Shown here in pieces: positions 44,196-53,101 of a stretch of DNA of 64,000 bases. How positions within the stretch are numbered: position 1 is the first letter of the stretch; each line of letters opens with the position of its first letter. A model generated the notes under the pieces. It saw only the letters and a program-made list of their open reading frames with translations. It did not search any database and was not told where the DNA came from. Both the position numbers and the translations under genes were made by a program. The stretch spans positions 124,001 through 188,000 of the forward strand of contig NZ_JAINUY010000006.1 of the NCBI RefSeq assembly GCF_020026915.1, given 5' to 3'. The DNA is from Flavobacterium potami (lineage in GTDB: Bacteria; Bacteroidota; Bacteroidia; Flavobacteriales; Flavobacteriaceae).

Positions 44196-45629
44196 ATGTT
44201 TTTCAATTCTCTGGCTTTCGCCATTTTTTTACCAATCGTTTTTTTTCTCTATTGGTTTGTTTTCAACAAAAATAAAAGCACACAAAATGCTTTATTAATT
44301 GTTGCAAGTTATTATTTCTATTCTTGCTGGGATTGGAGATTCCTGTTTTTATTGGTTTTTTCTACTTTTTTGGATTATTACACTGGAATACAAATCGAGA
44401 AAAGCGATTCGGATAAAAAAAGGAAGTTTTGGTTTTGGCTTAGTGTTTTAGTCAATTTAGGATTTCTTGGAATTTTCAAATACTATAATTTCTTTGCCAA
44501 TTCGTTTGCAGAAATGTTTACTTCTTTCGGATTTAAAGTAAGTCCGATTTTATTAAACGTTATTCTACCGGTCGGAATTTCATTCTACACTTTTCACGGT
44601 TTATCGTACGTTATTGATATTTATTACAAAAGAATAAAAGCCGAATATAATTTCATAGATTATTCTTTGTTTGTGAGTTACTTTCCGCTTTTAGTGGCAG
44701 GACCAATAGAAAGAGCGACACATTTATTACCAGAAGTAAAGGTAAAACGCGAATTTAATTTACAAAAGGCAAAAGAAGGCGTTTATCAAATCGTTTGGGG
44801 ATTGGTAAAAAAAGTGGTTATTGCAGATACTTGTGCTGTCTATGCAAATGCCATTTTTGATCATTATCCTTCAATGAATTCCTTTTCTCTGATTTTAGGT
44901 GCCATTTATTTTGCTTTTCAGATTTACGGAGACTTTTCAGGATATTCCGATATTGCTCTGGGAGTTTCTAAATTGTTTGGTTTAGACTTATTAAGAAACT
45001 TTAATTATCCTTATTTTTCAAGAGATATTGCCGAGTTTTGGCGTCGTTGGCATATTTCACTTTCATCTTGGTTTCGCGATTATTTATATATTCCGTTAGG
45101 AGGAAGTAAAGGCGGACTTTGGATGAAAATCAGAAACACCTTTATCATCTTTATTGTCAGCGGATTTTGGCATGGAGCCAATTGGACTTACATCGTTTGG
45201 GGATTTATCAATGCTGTTTATTTTCTCCCTTTATTGTTATCCAATAGTAATAGAAATAACATCGATTCGGTTGTTTTAAAATGGAATCTCGATTCTGTAA
45301 AAGTATTGTTCAGCATTCTGACCACATTTTTATTAACCTGTATTGCGTGGGTGTTTTTTAGAGCCAGAACAATTACCGATGCGGTTTTGTATTTAAAAAG
45401 GATCGTGACAGATAAAAATTTTGCATTCCAATATTTGGATAACGAAAGGTATAATTACGAATTGTTATTGATGATTGGTGTATTTGTTTTGGTTGAATGG
45501 AATAACAGAACCAAAGTGGAGCCCATTTCCGGAAAAAGAAGCATGCTGAAAATGGCATTGGCAATTTTAGCCATAATTGCTTTTGGAACGTATTCAGACT
45601 ATAAAGAATTTATTTATTTCCAGTTTTAA
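44196..45629 (+). CDS. MBOAT-family membrane O-acyltransferase (AlgI-like)
   Basis: Polytopic protein of 477 residues with about eleven helices. FWRRWHISLSSWFRDYLYIP (281-300) is the AlgI/DltB signature and SGFWHGANW (322-330) carries the invariant catalytic His326. VGISFYTFHGLSYVIDIY is the usual mid-protein block. These proteins pass acyl groups, normally acetyl, across the inner membrane to a periplasmic partner that O-acylates a glycan. Two SGNH-like partner genes follow, the first sharing a TAATG overlap. Confidence 0.93.
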   Translation: MFFNSLAFAIFLPIVFFLYWFVFNKNKSTQNALLIVASYYFYSCWDWRFLFLLVFSTFLDYYTGIQIEKSDSDKKRKFWFWLSVLVNLGFLGIFKYYNFFANSFAEMFTSFGFKVSPILLNVILPVGISFYTFHGLSYVIDIYYKRIKAEYNFIDYSLFVSYFPLLVAGPIERATHLLPEVKVKREFNLQKAKEGVYQIVWGLVKKVVIADTCAVYANAIFDHYPSMNSFSLILGAIYFAFQIYGDFSGYSDIALGVSKLFGLDLLRNFNYPYFSRDIAEFWRRWHISLSSWFRDYLYIPLGGSKGGLWMKIRNTFIIFIVSGFWHGANWTYIVWGFINAVYFLPLLLSNSNRNNIDSVVLKWNLDSVKVLFSILTTFLLTCIAWVFFRARTITDAVLYLKRIVTDKNFAFQYLDNERYNYELLLMIGVFVLVEWNNRTKVEPISGKRSMLKMALAILAIIAFGTYSDYKEFIYFQF

Positions 45630-46513
45630 TGAAGAAGTTTTTACTCTATATATTTAAAATTTTTATTGTAACGCTTTTAGTCGCTGTTCTTCTTGACGGA
45701 TTGTATACCTACGTATTTATGCAGTCAAAGAATCGAGGGAAAGTTGAAGCGGTTGTAAACTCGAAAGAACAAAAATACGATGTTGTCATTTTAGGTTCGT
45801 CTAGAGCCAATAATCATTTTGTATCGCAAATGTTTGTTGACAAAGGGTTAAAGACTTTCAATTATGGAATGAGCGGCGGTCATTTATTCGAAGCTTCATT
45901 AATGCTGAAATTAATGCTGGAGAGAAAGTATGAAATCAAAAATGTTATTCTCGAAGCAGATCTTAATCTTTCCAACGATCAGGAATCTGAAGGTGTTGCG
46001 GCTAAATTTTTGCCTTACATTCATTCTTCAGAAGTTATAAAAGAGCATTTTTCACCAGAAGCAAACTTCAAAGAACTGTATTATATCCCTTTTTACAGAT
46101 ATATAAAATTTGATTCTAAAATTGGTTTTCGTGAGGTATATAAAATTGCCCAAAACGAAAAAACAAATGCTTTAGACAATTTAGGATTTTATCCGTTAGA
46201 AAAACATAAAAACGGAAATATGAAAAACAACATTGTCAATCTGAATCCGTTACCGCATAATAAATACTACGAGGAAATTAAAGACATTTGTAAAAAGAAC
46301 AACATTAATTTTATTGCAGTTATGACTCCAATGTGCGAGAATGTTGTCGGCATGAATTATTTTGATAAGGTTAAAAAAGCTTATCCAGAAATTCATAATT
46401 ACGAAAATGTTGTGATAGAGAATAAGTATTTTTCTTCTTGTGGACACATGAATGATAAAGGAGCTAGGTTGTTTACAGCCAAAATTATTCATGATTTTTT
46501 TCCAAAAAAATAA
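45629..46513 (+). CDS. Membrane-anchored SGNH-hydrolase-like protein, copy 1
   Basis: Protein of 294 residues. One N-terminal helix (about 5-27) anchors a periplasmic domain. VVILGSSRANNHF (52-64) provides the SGNH-type Ser within GSSR, NYGMSGG (78-84) the Gly/Asn blocks, and CGHMNDKGARLF (271-282) the C-terminal His. The Asp expected three residues before that His is Ser270. It starts within the MBOAT stop, like AlgJ/DltD-type partners of MBOATs, so it probably completes O-acyl transfer onto a glycan. The enzyme class is inferred. Confidence 0.68.
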   Translation: MKKFLLYIFKIFIVTLLVAVLLDGLYTYVFMQSKNRGKVEAVVNSKEQKYDVVILGSSRANNHFVSQMFVDKGLKTFNYGMSGGHLFEASLMLKLMLERKYEIKNVILEADLNLSNDQESEGVAAKFLPYIHSSEVIKEHFSPEANFKELYYIPFYRYIKFDSKIGFREVYKIAQNEKTNALDNLGFYPLEKHKNGNMKNNIVNLNPLPHNKYYEEIKDICKKNNINFIAVMTPMCENVVGMNYFDKVKKAYPEIHNYENVVIENKYFSSCGHMNDKGARLFTAKIIHDFFPKK

Positions 46514-46518
46514 ATTAA

Positions 46519-46524
46519 GAGGAG
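46519..46524 (+). promoter_or_regulatory. Shine-Dalgarno-like site before SGNH copy 2
   Basis: GAGGAG lies 10 bases before the ATG at 46535. Bacteroidetes genes rarely carry such a site, and most genes in this window have none, so it stands out; it may raise translation of the second copy. Confidence 0.4.
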
Positions 46525-46534
46525 AAATTCATTT

Positions 46535-47422
46535 ATGGAATTAAGAAAATTTATACTTTATGTCGTAAAAATCATTTTTCTGACTTGCCTTTTGGCACTA
46601 ATCTTAGATCAAACGTATACTTATGTTTTCCTGAATTCAAAACATAGAGGTAAAATAGAAGATGTCTATAATTCTCAGGCAGAAAAATACGATGTAGTTA
46701 TTCTAGGATCATCGCGCGCAAATAATCATTTCGTGGCACCAATGTTTGAAGAAAGAGGTCTTAAAACGTATAATTACGGAATGAATGGAGCAAATTTATT
46801 TGAAGCTTCGCTAATGCTAAAATTGATGATAGAAAGAAAGTATCAAATTAAAAATATAATTCTTGAAACTGATGTAAATCTTTGCTTTGACAGAAATTCA
46901 GAGGGAGTTTCGGCAAAATTTTTACCTTACATTCTTAACTCTAGCACAATAAAGAATCATTTTTTAAATAATAGTGACTTTAAATATATATATTATATTC
47001 CTTTTTACAGATACATTAAAAACGAAACAAAGATTGGATTTAGGGAAACATTCTTTACAGCCATTCATAAAAGGGGAGGGAATTTAGATAAAAATGGATA
47101 TCTCGCTTTGCTTGAGACCTCAAATACCGGAATGAAAAACAACATTTCTAATTTGAATCCGTTGCCTCACAATAAATACTATGAGGAAATTAAAGACATT
47201 TGCAAAAAGAACAATATTAATTTTATAGCAGTTATGACTCCAATGTGCGAAAATACTTTGGGTATGAACTACTTTGATAAAGTTAAAAAAGCTTATCCGG
47301 AAATTCATAATTACGAAAATGTTGTGGTCGAAGACCGATATTTTTCTTCCTGTGGGCACATGAATGACAATGGCTCTAGATTGTTTACAGCCAGAATTTT
47401 AAAAGACTTTTTTAATAAATAA
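46535..47422 (+). CDS. Membrane-anchored SGNH-hydrolase-like protein, copy 2
   Basis: Tandem paralogue of the preceding gene, 295 residues, same architecture: N-terminal helix, GSSRANNHF near residues 56-64, NYGMNGA and SSCGHMNDNGSRLF at the C-terminus. From NLNPLP to MCEN, about 35 residues, the two copies are identical in protein but differ at scattered synonymous sites, showing an older duplication under constraint. The middle part has diverged. As in copy 1, the Asp of a DxxH motif is Ser. The two copies may acylate different positions or form a heteromer with the MBOAT. Confidence 0.68.
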   Translation: MELRKFILYVVKIIFLTCLLALILDQTYTYVFLNSKHRGKIEDVYNSQAEKYDVVILGSSRANNHFVAPMFEERGLKTYNYGMNGANLFEASLMLKLMIERKYQIKNIILETDVNLCFDRNSEGVSAKFLPYILNSSTIKNHFLNNSDFKYIYYIPFYRYIKNETKIGFRETFFTAIHKRGGNLDKNGYLALLETSNTGMKNNISNLNPLPHNKYYEEIKDICKKNNINFIAVMTPMCENTLGMNYFDKVKKAYPEIHNYENVVVEDRYFSSCGHMNDNGSRLFTARILKDFFNK

Positions 47423-47423
47423 T

Positions 47424-48578
47424 ATGCATATTGCTTTTTTAACTCCCGAATTTCCACACCAAGAAACTTTACCATCAGGTGGATTAGGAACAAGTATAAA
47501 AAATCTTGTTTCAGCATTGACAAGGGAGAATGTCAAAGTAACCGTATTGGTTTATGGGCAAAAAGAGCAAAAGATCATTGAAGAAAATAATGTTCGAATC
47601 CATTTAATTGACAAGAAAAGCTATAAATTTTTGGGATGGTTTTTTCATCGAAAATACATCAATAATTATTGCAATTCGATTATAAAAAAAGAAGGTATTG
47701 ACCTTATAGAAGCACCCGATTGGACAGGAATAACTGCTTTTATGAATTTCAAAATCCCATTGATAATCCGATTGCATGGAAGCGACACTTATTTCTGTCA
47801 TTTAGAAAATAGAAAGCAAAATCGTAAAAATTTTTGGTTTGAAAAAAACGCAATCAATAGAGCAACCGCATTTATTGCACCAACGAAGTTTGCAGGAGAA
47901 CTTTCTAAGAGCCTTTTTAAAATAAAAGATAAAACGATTGCCACAATCCATAATGGACTGGATCTTCAAAATTTTGAAAATTACGCACCAGAAGAGTTTG
48001 GAAAAAATGTGATACTCTACATCGGCACTTTAATTAGAAAAAAAGGTGTTTTAGAATTGCCTGAAATTTTTTCTAAGGTTAGAATGCGTTTTCCAAATTC
48101 AAAATTAGTTTTGATAGGAAATGATTCTTTGGATGTAAATACGAATTCAACATCAACTTGGGAACTAATGAAGAATCTGTTTTCCAAAGACGATTTGAAA
48201 AATGTAGATTATTTGGGTAAAATTCCATACAACCAAATTCACGAATATATCAGAAAAGCAAATGTTTGTGTGTTTCCAACTTTTGCAGAAACATTAGGAA
48301 TGGTAACTATTGAATCGATGGCATTGCAAAAAGCAGTTGTAAATAGTAATATCGGATGGTCTAAAGAACTAATCATAGACGGAGAAAGTGGTTTTTTGGT
48401 ACATCCGTCAAATCATGATTTGTATGCAGATCGAATTATGGAGTTGTTCGAAGATCAATCACTTTGTATTGAAATAGGAAAAAAAGCCAGAATTAGAACA
48501 GAATCTAATTTTGATATCCATAAACTGGTAAAAGAAAATATAGCATTTTATAAAAAAATAATTCATCAGAAAAGCTAA
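47424..48578 (+). CDS. Family 4 glycosyltransferase
   Basis: GT-B enzyme of 384 residues. SGGLGTSIKNLVSAL (18-32) is a glycogen-synthase-like N-terminal loop, RLHGSDTYF (116-124) and HNGLDLQNF (176-184) follow, YIGTLIRKKG (199-208) holds the phosphate-binding Arg/Lys and E289-x7-E297 lies in FAETLGMVTIESMALQ. It starts 1 bp after the SGNH copy and overlaps the next GT by one base. No membrane segment is present. Confidence 0.86.
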   Translation: MHIAFLTPEFPHQETLPSGGLGTSIKNLVSALTRENVKVTVLVYGQKEQKIIEENNVRIHLIDKKSYKFLGWFFHRKYINNYCNSIIKKEGIDLIEAPDWTGITAFMNFKIPLIIRLHGSDTYFCHLENRKQNRKNFWFEKNAINRATAFIAPTKFAGELSKSLFKIKDKTIATIHNGLDLQNFENYAPEEFGKNVILYIGTLIRKKGVLELPEIFSKVRMRFPNSKLVLIGNDSLDVNTNSTSTWELMKNLFSKDDLKNVDYLGKIPYNQIHEYIRKANVCVFPTFAETLGMVTIESMALQKAVVNSNIGWSKELIIDGESGFLVHPSNHDLYADRIMELFEDQSLCIEIGKKARIRTESNFDIHKLVKENIAFYKKIIHQKS

Positions 48579-50107
48579 TGATAACTGTTTATCATCAAAA
48601 TAATAAAGTTGTAAAAGTATGCAACGATGAAAAGGTGATTTCATTGGAAAACTCTTTTAGCATTGCCATAACTTTAATGGCATTTGCAAAAGAATTTCCT
48701 TTAGAGAGAATAATCTGGTGCCATGCTGATCTGGAAAAGAATGTAAATTGGAATGCTTTTGATAGCATTTTTCATCATAATAAAATTATGGCATCTTTTA
48801 ACTGTACAACAGATGATTATCTTCTAGATGGTATAGGTTATATTGATGATTCTATTTTTATAAACGTAAATAAAAATGTTAGTTACCCAACCTGGTTGGC
48901 AAGTAGTGCTATAGGAGGAATTAGTTCTGAAGTGCTTTTGCAGTTTGAAAATAAAATTAAATTAGATAAGAATTTTGATTATTTCCTGCACAGTTTATCC
49001 AAATTAGGACGTTCAAAAGGTTTGTTTTGCTATTCTGAACCTAAACTTTTGGTTGATAGAACAAAATCAGTTCCAACTCAAAAAGCTACGATTTATAAAG
49101 TATTTCAGTTTACAAAACAACATTACCGAAAACGTTGGGTATTTCTCTTGTTTCTGAATCTGGCAATTTATGAAAAGCGTTTTCCTTTAATACCTTTTTT
49201 ACTTTCTCTTCGATTTAAAAATAGAAACAAAATTGATTTCGACTTCACTGATATGCCGATTCAGTCAAATTTGAAAATTATAGGAGAGAAGACTATCGAT
49301 GTTATTATTCCGACCATAGGAAGAAAAACATATTTATACGATGTTTTAAAAGATTTAGCGCAGCAAACCCATTTACCAGAGAATGTAATAATTATTGAGC
49401 AAAATCCGCTGCTGGATAGTAAAAGCGAATTAGATTACCTAACCACAGAAAAATGGCCTTTTCAGATTAAACATATTTTTACCCATCAGTCGGGTGCCTG
49501 CAATGCTAGAAATCTAGCCTTACAACAAGTTACGAGAGAGTGGGTTTTTTTAAACGATGACGATAATAGATTTGATCAAAATTTGATTAATGATGTTTTT
49601 AATAAAATTGAACAGTTAGGTAATCCGGTTATAACGACATCTTATTTACAAAAAAATGAAAAGTTGGTTTTCAAAACAACACATCAAACCGATATTTTTG
49701 GTTCTGGAAATAGTTTTGTTAAAAAAGGTTGCTTAGACGAGATTACTTTTTCTAAAGCTTTAGAATTTGGTTACGGAGAAGATTTCGATTTTGGTATGCA
49801 ATTAAGAAATAAAGGTTTTGACGTAATTTATGTGGCCAATCCGTCTATTTTGCATCTAAAAGCACCATCTGGAGGTTTCAGAATAAAACATCAATTTGAA
49901 TGGGAAAAGGAGAAAATACAGCCCAAGCCATCGCCTACAATAATGTATATTAAACAGAAATATTTGAATGAAAAGCAGATTTTAGGTTATAAATTGGTCT
50001 TGTTTTTCAAAATATTAAAAAAAGAATCGCCTTTTAAATTGTTTACGGCATACAAATCTCTTGAAGAAAAATGGAATGCGAGTTTAAAATGGAGTAAGAA
50101 CTTATAA
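48578..50107 (+). CDS. Two-domain protein with C-terminal family 2 glycosyltransferase
   Basis: Protein of 509 residues. The GT2 domain occupies about 238-470: DVIIPTIGRKTYLYDVL (241-257), GACNARNLAL (306-315), FLNDDDNRF (324-332) and YGEDFDFGMQLR (399-410). The first 230 residues are a separate domain with blocks such as IIWCHADLEKNVNW and GIGYIDDSIFINV and no clear metal motif; it may be a second, degenerate GT-A-like domain. The length is well above the 300 residues usual for GT2. It overlaps the upstream gene by one base. Confidence 0.77.
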   Translation: MITVYHQNNKVVKVCNDEKVISLENSFSIAITLMAFAKEFPLERIIWCHADLEKNVNWNAFDSIFHHNKIMASFNCTTDDYLLDGIGYIDDSIFINVNKNVSYPTWLASSAIGGISSEVLLQFENKIKLDKNFDYFLHSLSKLGRSKGLFCYSEPKLLVDRTKSVPTQKATIYKVFQFTKQHYRKRWVFLLFLNLAIYEKRFPLIPFLLSLRFKNRNKIDFDFTDMPIQSNLKIIGEKTIDVIIPTIGRKTYLYDVLKDLAQQTHLPENVIIIEQNPLLDSKSELDYLTTEKWPFQIKHIFTHQSGACNARNLALQQVTREWVFLNDDDNRFDQNLINDVFNKIEQLGNPVITTSYLQKNEKLVFKTTHQTDIFGSGNSFVKKGCLDEITFSKALEFGYGEDFDFGMQLRNKGFDVIYVANPSILHLKAPSGGFRIKHQFEWEKEKIQPKPSPTIMYIKQKYLNEKQILGYKLVLFFKILKKESPFKLFTAYKSLEEKWNASLKWSKNL

Positions 50108-50128
50108 ATTCTTAAAACATAAAGTTTA

Positions 50129-51139
50129 ATGTTGAAAGTTTACACGGATCATAATTTTTTAAATAAAGACAATAGAAGGGAAATTTTTCCTTTATTGTTT
50201 GATATTGTCTATCTTCCAAATGACAAGACGAAACAAAATTTTGACTTAACCAATTCGCTTTTAGAAGCTGATGTTGCTATTTTTCCCGTAGATATTATTT
50301 CATTTTTAAAAAAAGACAAAACTGATTTTTTAAATAAATGGATAGAAAAAGTTTCAAAATTTGATATTCCGATCTGGGTGTATGCTGGTGGCGATTTTGG
50401 ATTTACTTTTGAACATACAAAGGTGACCACTTTTAGATTAGGAGGTTTTGATTCAAAATTGAGTGTAAGGTCCGAGATAATGCCTTCTTTTGTGAGTGAT
50501 CCCTATAAGGAGGTTTTAAAAAGTGATTTTTTTACTATTTCAAAAGAAACGAAACCGCATATTGGTTTTGTAGGCAATGCAAACGGAACTTTTACTAAAT
50601 GGGTAAAAGAGTTTCTTTTATATTTTAAAAGGAACATAATTGATATAAAAAATCCGGAAGATTATCATCCTTTTTATCCTGCAAGTAAAAAGAGATTCAG
50701 CTTGCTTAGAAAAATTCAAAAAGACGAAAAAATTCAAGATAATTTCATTTTTAGAAATAAGTACAGAGCAAGAGATTTGAATATTGAAAAAACAACAATG
50801 GAGTTTTTTAAAAATATTCAGGAAAGTCTATATGTTTTCTGCCTGCGAGGAAATGGTAATTTTTCTGTTCGATTTTATGAAGCTTTAATAATGGGAAGAA
50901 TTCCAGTTTTGATTGATACCAATGCGAGACTTCCGCTAGAAGATTTGATTGATTGGAAAAAACACTGTTTAATCGTTTCTGAAAATTCTATAATTGAAGA
51001 TTTGTTGCGATTTCATTCTTCCAAAACCGAAGCAGAACTAAAAGAAATGCAGGAAAATAATCGAAATTTAGTATTCGAAAAATTAAATAGAATTGATTAT
51101 TTCATTCAAATGGCTAATATTCATTTAAAAAAGAAATGA
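50129..51139 (+). CDS. Exostosin-like (GT47) glycosyltransferase
   Basis: Protein of 336 residues. The C-terminal block FCLRGNGNFSVRFYEALIMG (237-256) followed by RIPVLIDT is the hallmark of the exostosin family, whose eukaryotic members build heparan sulfate and plant xylans. YAGGDFGFTFEHTKVTTFRLG and HIGFVGNANG (144-153) fit the N-domain and hinge of a GT-B fold. There is no membrane anchor, unlike the eukaryotic enzymes. The 3' end overlaps the next GT by 4 bp. The donor sugar is unknown. Confidence 0.75.
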   Translation: MLKVYTDHNFLNKDNRREIFPLLFDIVYLPNDKTKQNFDLTNSLLEADVAIFPVDIISFLKKDKTDFLNKWIEKVSKFDIPIWVYAGGDFGFTFEHTKVTTFRLGGFDSKLSVRSEIMPSFVSDPYKEVLKSDFFTISKETKPHIGFVGNANGTFTKWVKEFLLYFKRNIIDIKNPEDYHPFYPASKKRFSLLRKIQKDEKIQDNFIFRNKYRARDLNIEKTTMEFFKNIQESLYVFCLRGNGNFSVRFYEALIMGRIPVLIDTNARLPLEDLIDWKKHCLIVSENSIIEDLLRFHSSKTEAELKEMQENNRNLVFEKLNRIDYFIQMANIHLKKK

Positions 51140-52122
51140 AATTCTCTTTAATTATTTGCACTTACATGCGCCCGGATGCATTGCTGAAATTGCTGATTTC
51201 TGTTCAGGATCAAATTTTATATCCAAATGAAATTTTGATCATTGATGGATCTTTGGATGAAAGAACGAAAAAGGTTTTAAAAGAGAATAATTTCGAAAAT
51301 CTGAAATACTTCATGGTTTCAGAACAAGACAGAGGATTAACAAAACAACGAAATGTTGGAATTTCTAAGGTCAATCCTACTAATGATTTTGTTTGTTTTC
51401 TGGATGATGATATTGTTTTGGAGCCTTCCTATTTTGAAAATCTATTACATACATACCATTTATTTCCCGAAGCTTTAGGTGTAGGAGGTTATATTGACAA
51501 TGAAATTAAATGGGAAAAGACGTCGGAAAATTATACCCCAAAAATTAATGAGTTTTATTTTGACGGTTGGAAACGTAAGGATGGAAGCCGTTTTGTTTTA
51601 AGAAAAAAGTTGAATTTAGATAGTGACTGTGCACCAGCTTTTTCACCTTTATTTTCTCATGCTAGAAGCGCTGCATTTTTGCCACCTAGTAATAAAATTT
51701 ATGAGGTTGAACTATTAATGGGAGGTGTTTCATCATTCAGAAAATCAGTTTTTAATGACTTTACCTTTTCAGATTATTTTGAAGGATATGGACTTTATGA
51801 AGATGCAGATTTTTCATTAAGGTTGGCTAAAAAAGGTCCATTATATATAAATACATCAGCAAGATTAAATCATTTTCATGTCGCTTCAGGAAGACCCAAT
51901 CTATATAAATATGGTAAGATGGTAGTAGTAAATGGCTGGTATGTTTGGCGTGTAAAAAATCCGAAGCCAATAATAAAAGACTCACTAAAGTGGCACTGCA
52001 TAACTTTGCTTTTGATTATCCTTAGATTTAGCAATATCTTTACAACTAGAAAACGAAAGGAAGCTTTTAGCGAATCAGTTGGAAGAATAATCGGATGGTT
52101 ACAGGTTTTAATAAGAAAATAA
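51136..52122 (+). CDS. Family 2 glycosyltransferase
   Basis: GT-A enzyme of 328 residues: LIICTYMRPDALLKLL (5-20), IIDGSLDERT (35-44), GLTKQRNVGI (67-76) and FLDDDIVL (88-95) are clear, and GYGLYEDADFSLRL supplies the catalytic acidic pair. RPDALLKLLISVQDQ resembles rhamnosyl- and galactosyltransferases of O-antigen loci. It overlaps the exostosin-like gene by 4 bp and is 11 bp from the methyltransferase. Confidence 0.85.
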   Translation: MKFSLIICTYMRPDALLKLLISVQDQILYPNEILIIDGSLDERTKKVLKENNFENLKYFMVSEQDRGLTKQRNVGISKVNPTNDFVCFLDDDIVLEPSYFENLLHTYHLFPEALGVGGYIDNEIKWEKTSENYTPKINEFYFDGWKRKDGSRFVLRKKLNLDSDCAPAFSPLFSHARSAAFLPPSNKIYEVELLMGGVSSFRKSVFNDFTFSDYFEGYGLYEDADFSLRLAKKGPLYINTSARLNHFHVASGRPNLYKYGKMVVVNGWYVWRVKNPKPIIKDSLKWHCITLLLIILRFSNIFTTRKRKEAFSESVGRIIGWLQVLIRK

Positions 52123-52133
52123 TAAATTAAGTA

Positions 52134-53063
52134 ATGTTGCAAAATATAATACATCCTGATTCTCACGCAAAATTAAAAGAGATTTCTAAGGACTTTTATG
52201 TTTTTGAAGATAATTCGGAACTCCCAATTCACAATGGAATTCCGATATTATTAGGTTCACAATCTATTTTTAATCAAAACGATATTATTAATTCCAAAAC
52301 AACAACACAAGATCGTTCTCATTTAGACACTTCGAATGTTAAGAATTATATTAGAAGAAAATTACTTCCTTCACTTTGTACAGATTTTAATTTAGATAAA
52401 AGATACGAAACGTTCAACAAATTAATTTCTAGAGGTGGTAAAATTTTAATATTAGGGGCTGGAGAAAAAATCGATTATTATAAAAATATCTTTTCTGGTT
52501 GTGAAGTGATTACTTCTGATGTACACAATCAATTTAGTCCTGATTTTATTTTCGATGGCCATTTTATACCTTTTGCGGATGAAACTTTTGATGGAGTTTT
52601 AGCGGCGCAAGTTATTGAGCATACCATAAATCCTTGGAAATTTTGTACAGAATTACAAAGGGTTGTAAAAGTGGGTGGATTTCTTCAAATTGAGGCTCCT
52701 CAAAGTTTTCCATATCATGCGCAACCATACGATTTTTTCAGATTTACTTTCACCGGAATGAGAAGTTTGTTTCCGGAATGTGAAGTTGTAAAAGCAGAAT
52801 TAACAGAAGGGAATGCTTCAAATGTTGCTGTTACTTTATCCAATTATTTTGTAAATCTTAGTTCACAAAAAATAATTAGAAGCGCTTGGTTATTTGTAAC
52901 AAGGATACTTTTTGGCTGGATCAAATATTTAGATTCCAGAAATGGAGTGCCAAATAAAAGGAATGTTTCGATGCCAAAAGGATATGCTTTTACATTTAAA
53001 AAAGACAACATCAAAAGAAGCTCAAAAGATTTACTAAAAGAGTTTTACCATTTGAAAAAATAA
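52134..53063 (+). CDS. Class I SAM-dependent methyltransferase with Trm112-like N-terminus
   Basis: Protein of 309 residues. The first 45 residues (IIHPDSHAKLKEI, PIHNGIPILL) resemble a Trm112-type module without the zinc cysteines. SAM motifs are ILILGAGEKIDYY, ITSDVH, IPFADETFDGVLAAQVIEH and VVKVGGFLQIEAPQ. PYDFFRFTFTGMRSLF recurs in polysaccharide-locus methyltransferases, including the one at 34.2 kb. It could methylate a sugar within the glycan or its chain end. It lies between two GT genes. Confidence 0.78.
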   Translation: MLQNIIHPDSHAKLKEISKDFYVFEDNSELPIHNGIPILLGSQSIFNQNDIINSKTTTQDRSHLDTSNVKNYIRRKLLPSLCTDFNLDKRYETFNKLISRGGKILILGAGEKIDYYKNIFSGCEVITSDVHNQFSPDFIFDGHFIPFADETFDGVLAAQVIEHTINPWKFCTELQRVVKVGGFLQIEAPQSFPYHAQPYDFFRFTFTGMRSLFPECEVVKAELTEGNASNVAVTLSNYFVNLSSQKIIRSAWLFVTRILFGWIKYLDSRNGVPNKRNVSMPKGYAFTFKKDNIKRSSKDLLKEFYHLKK

Positions 53064-53101
53064 AGGAAAATCTTCTTAAGTAAAGATTTAATACGCAATT
53101 A

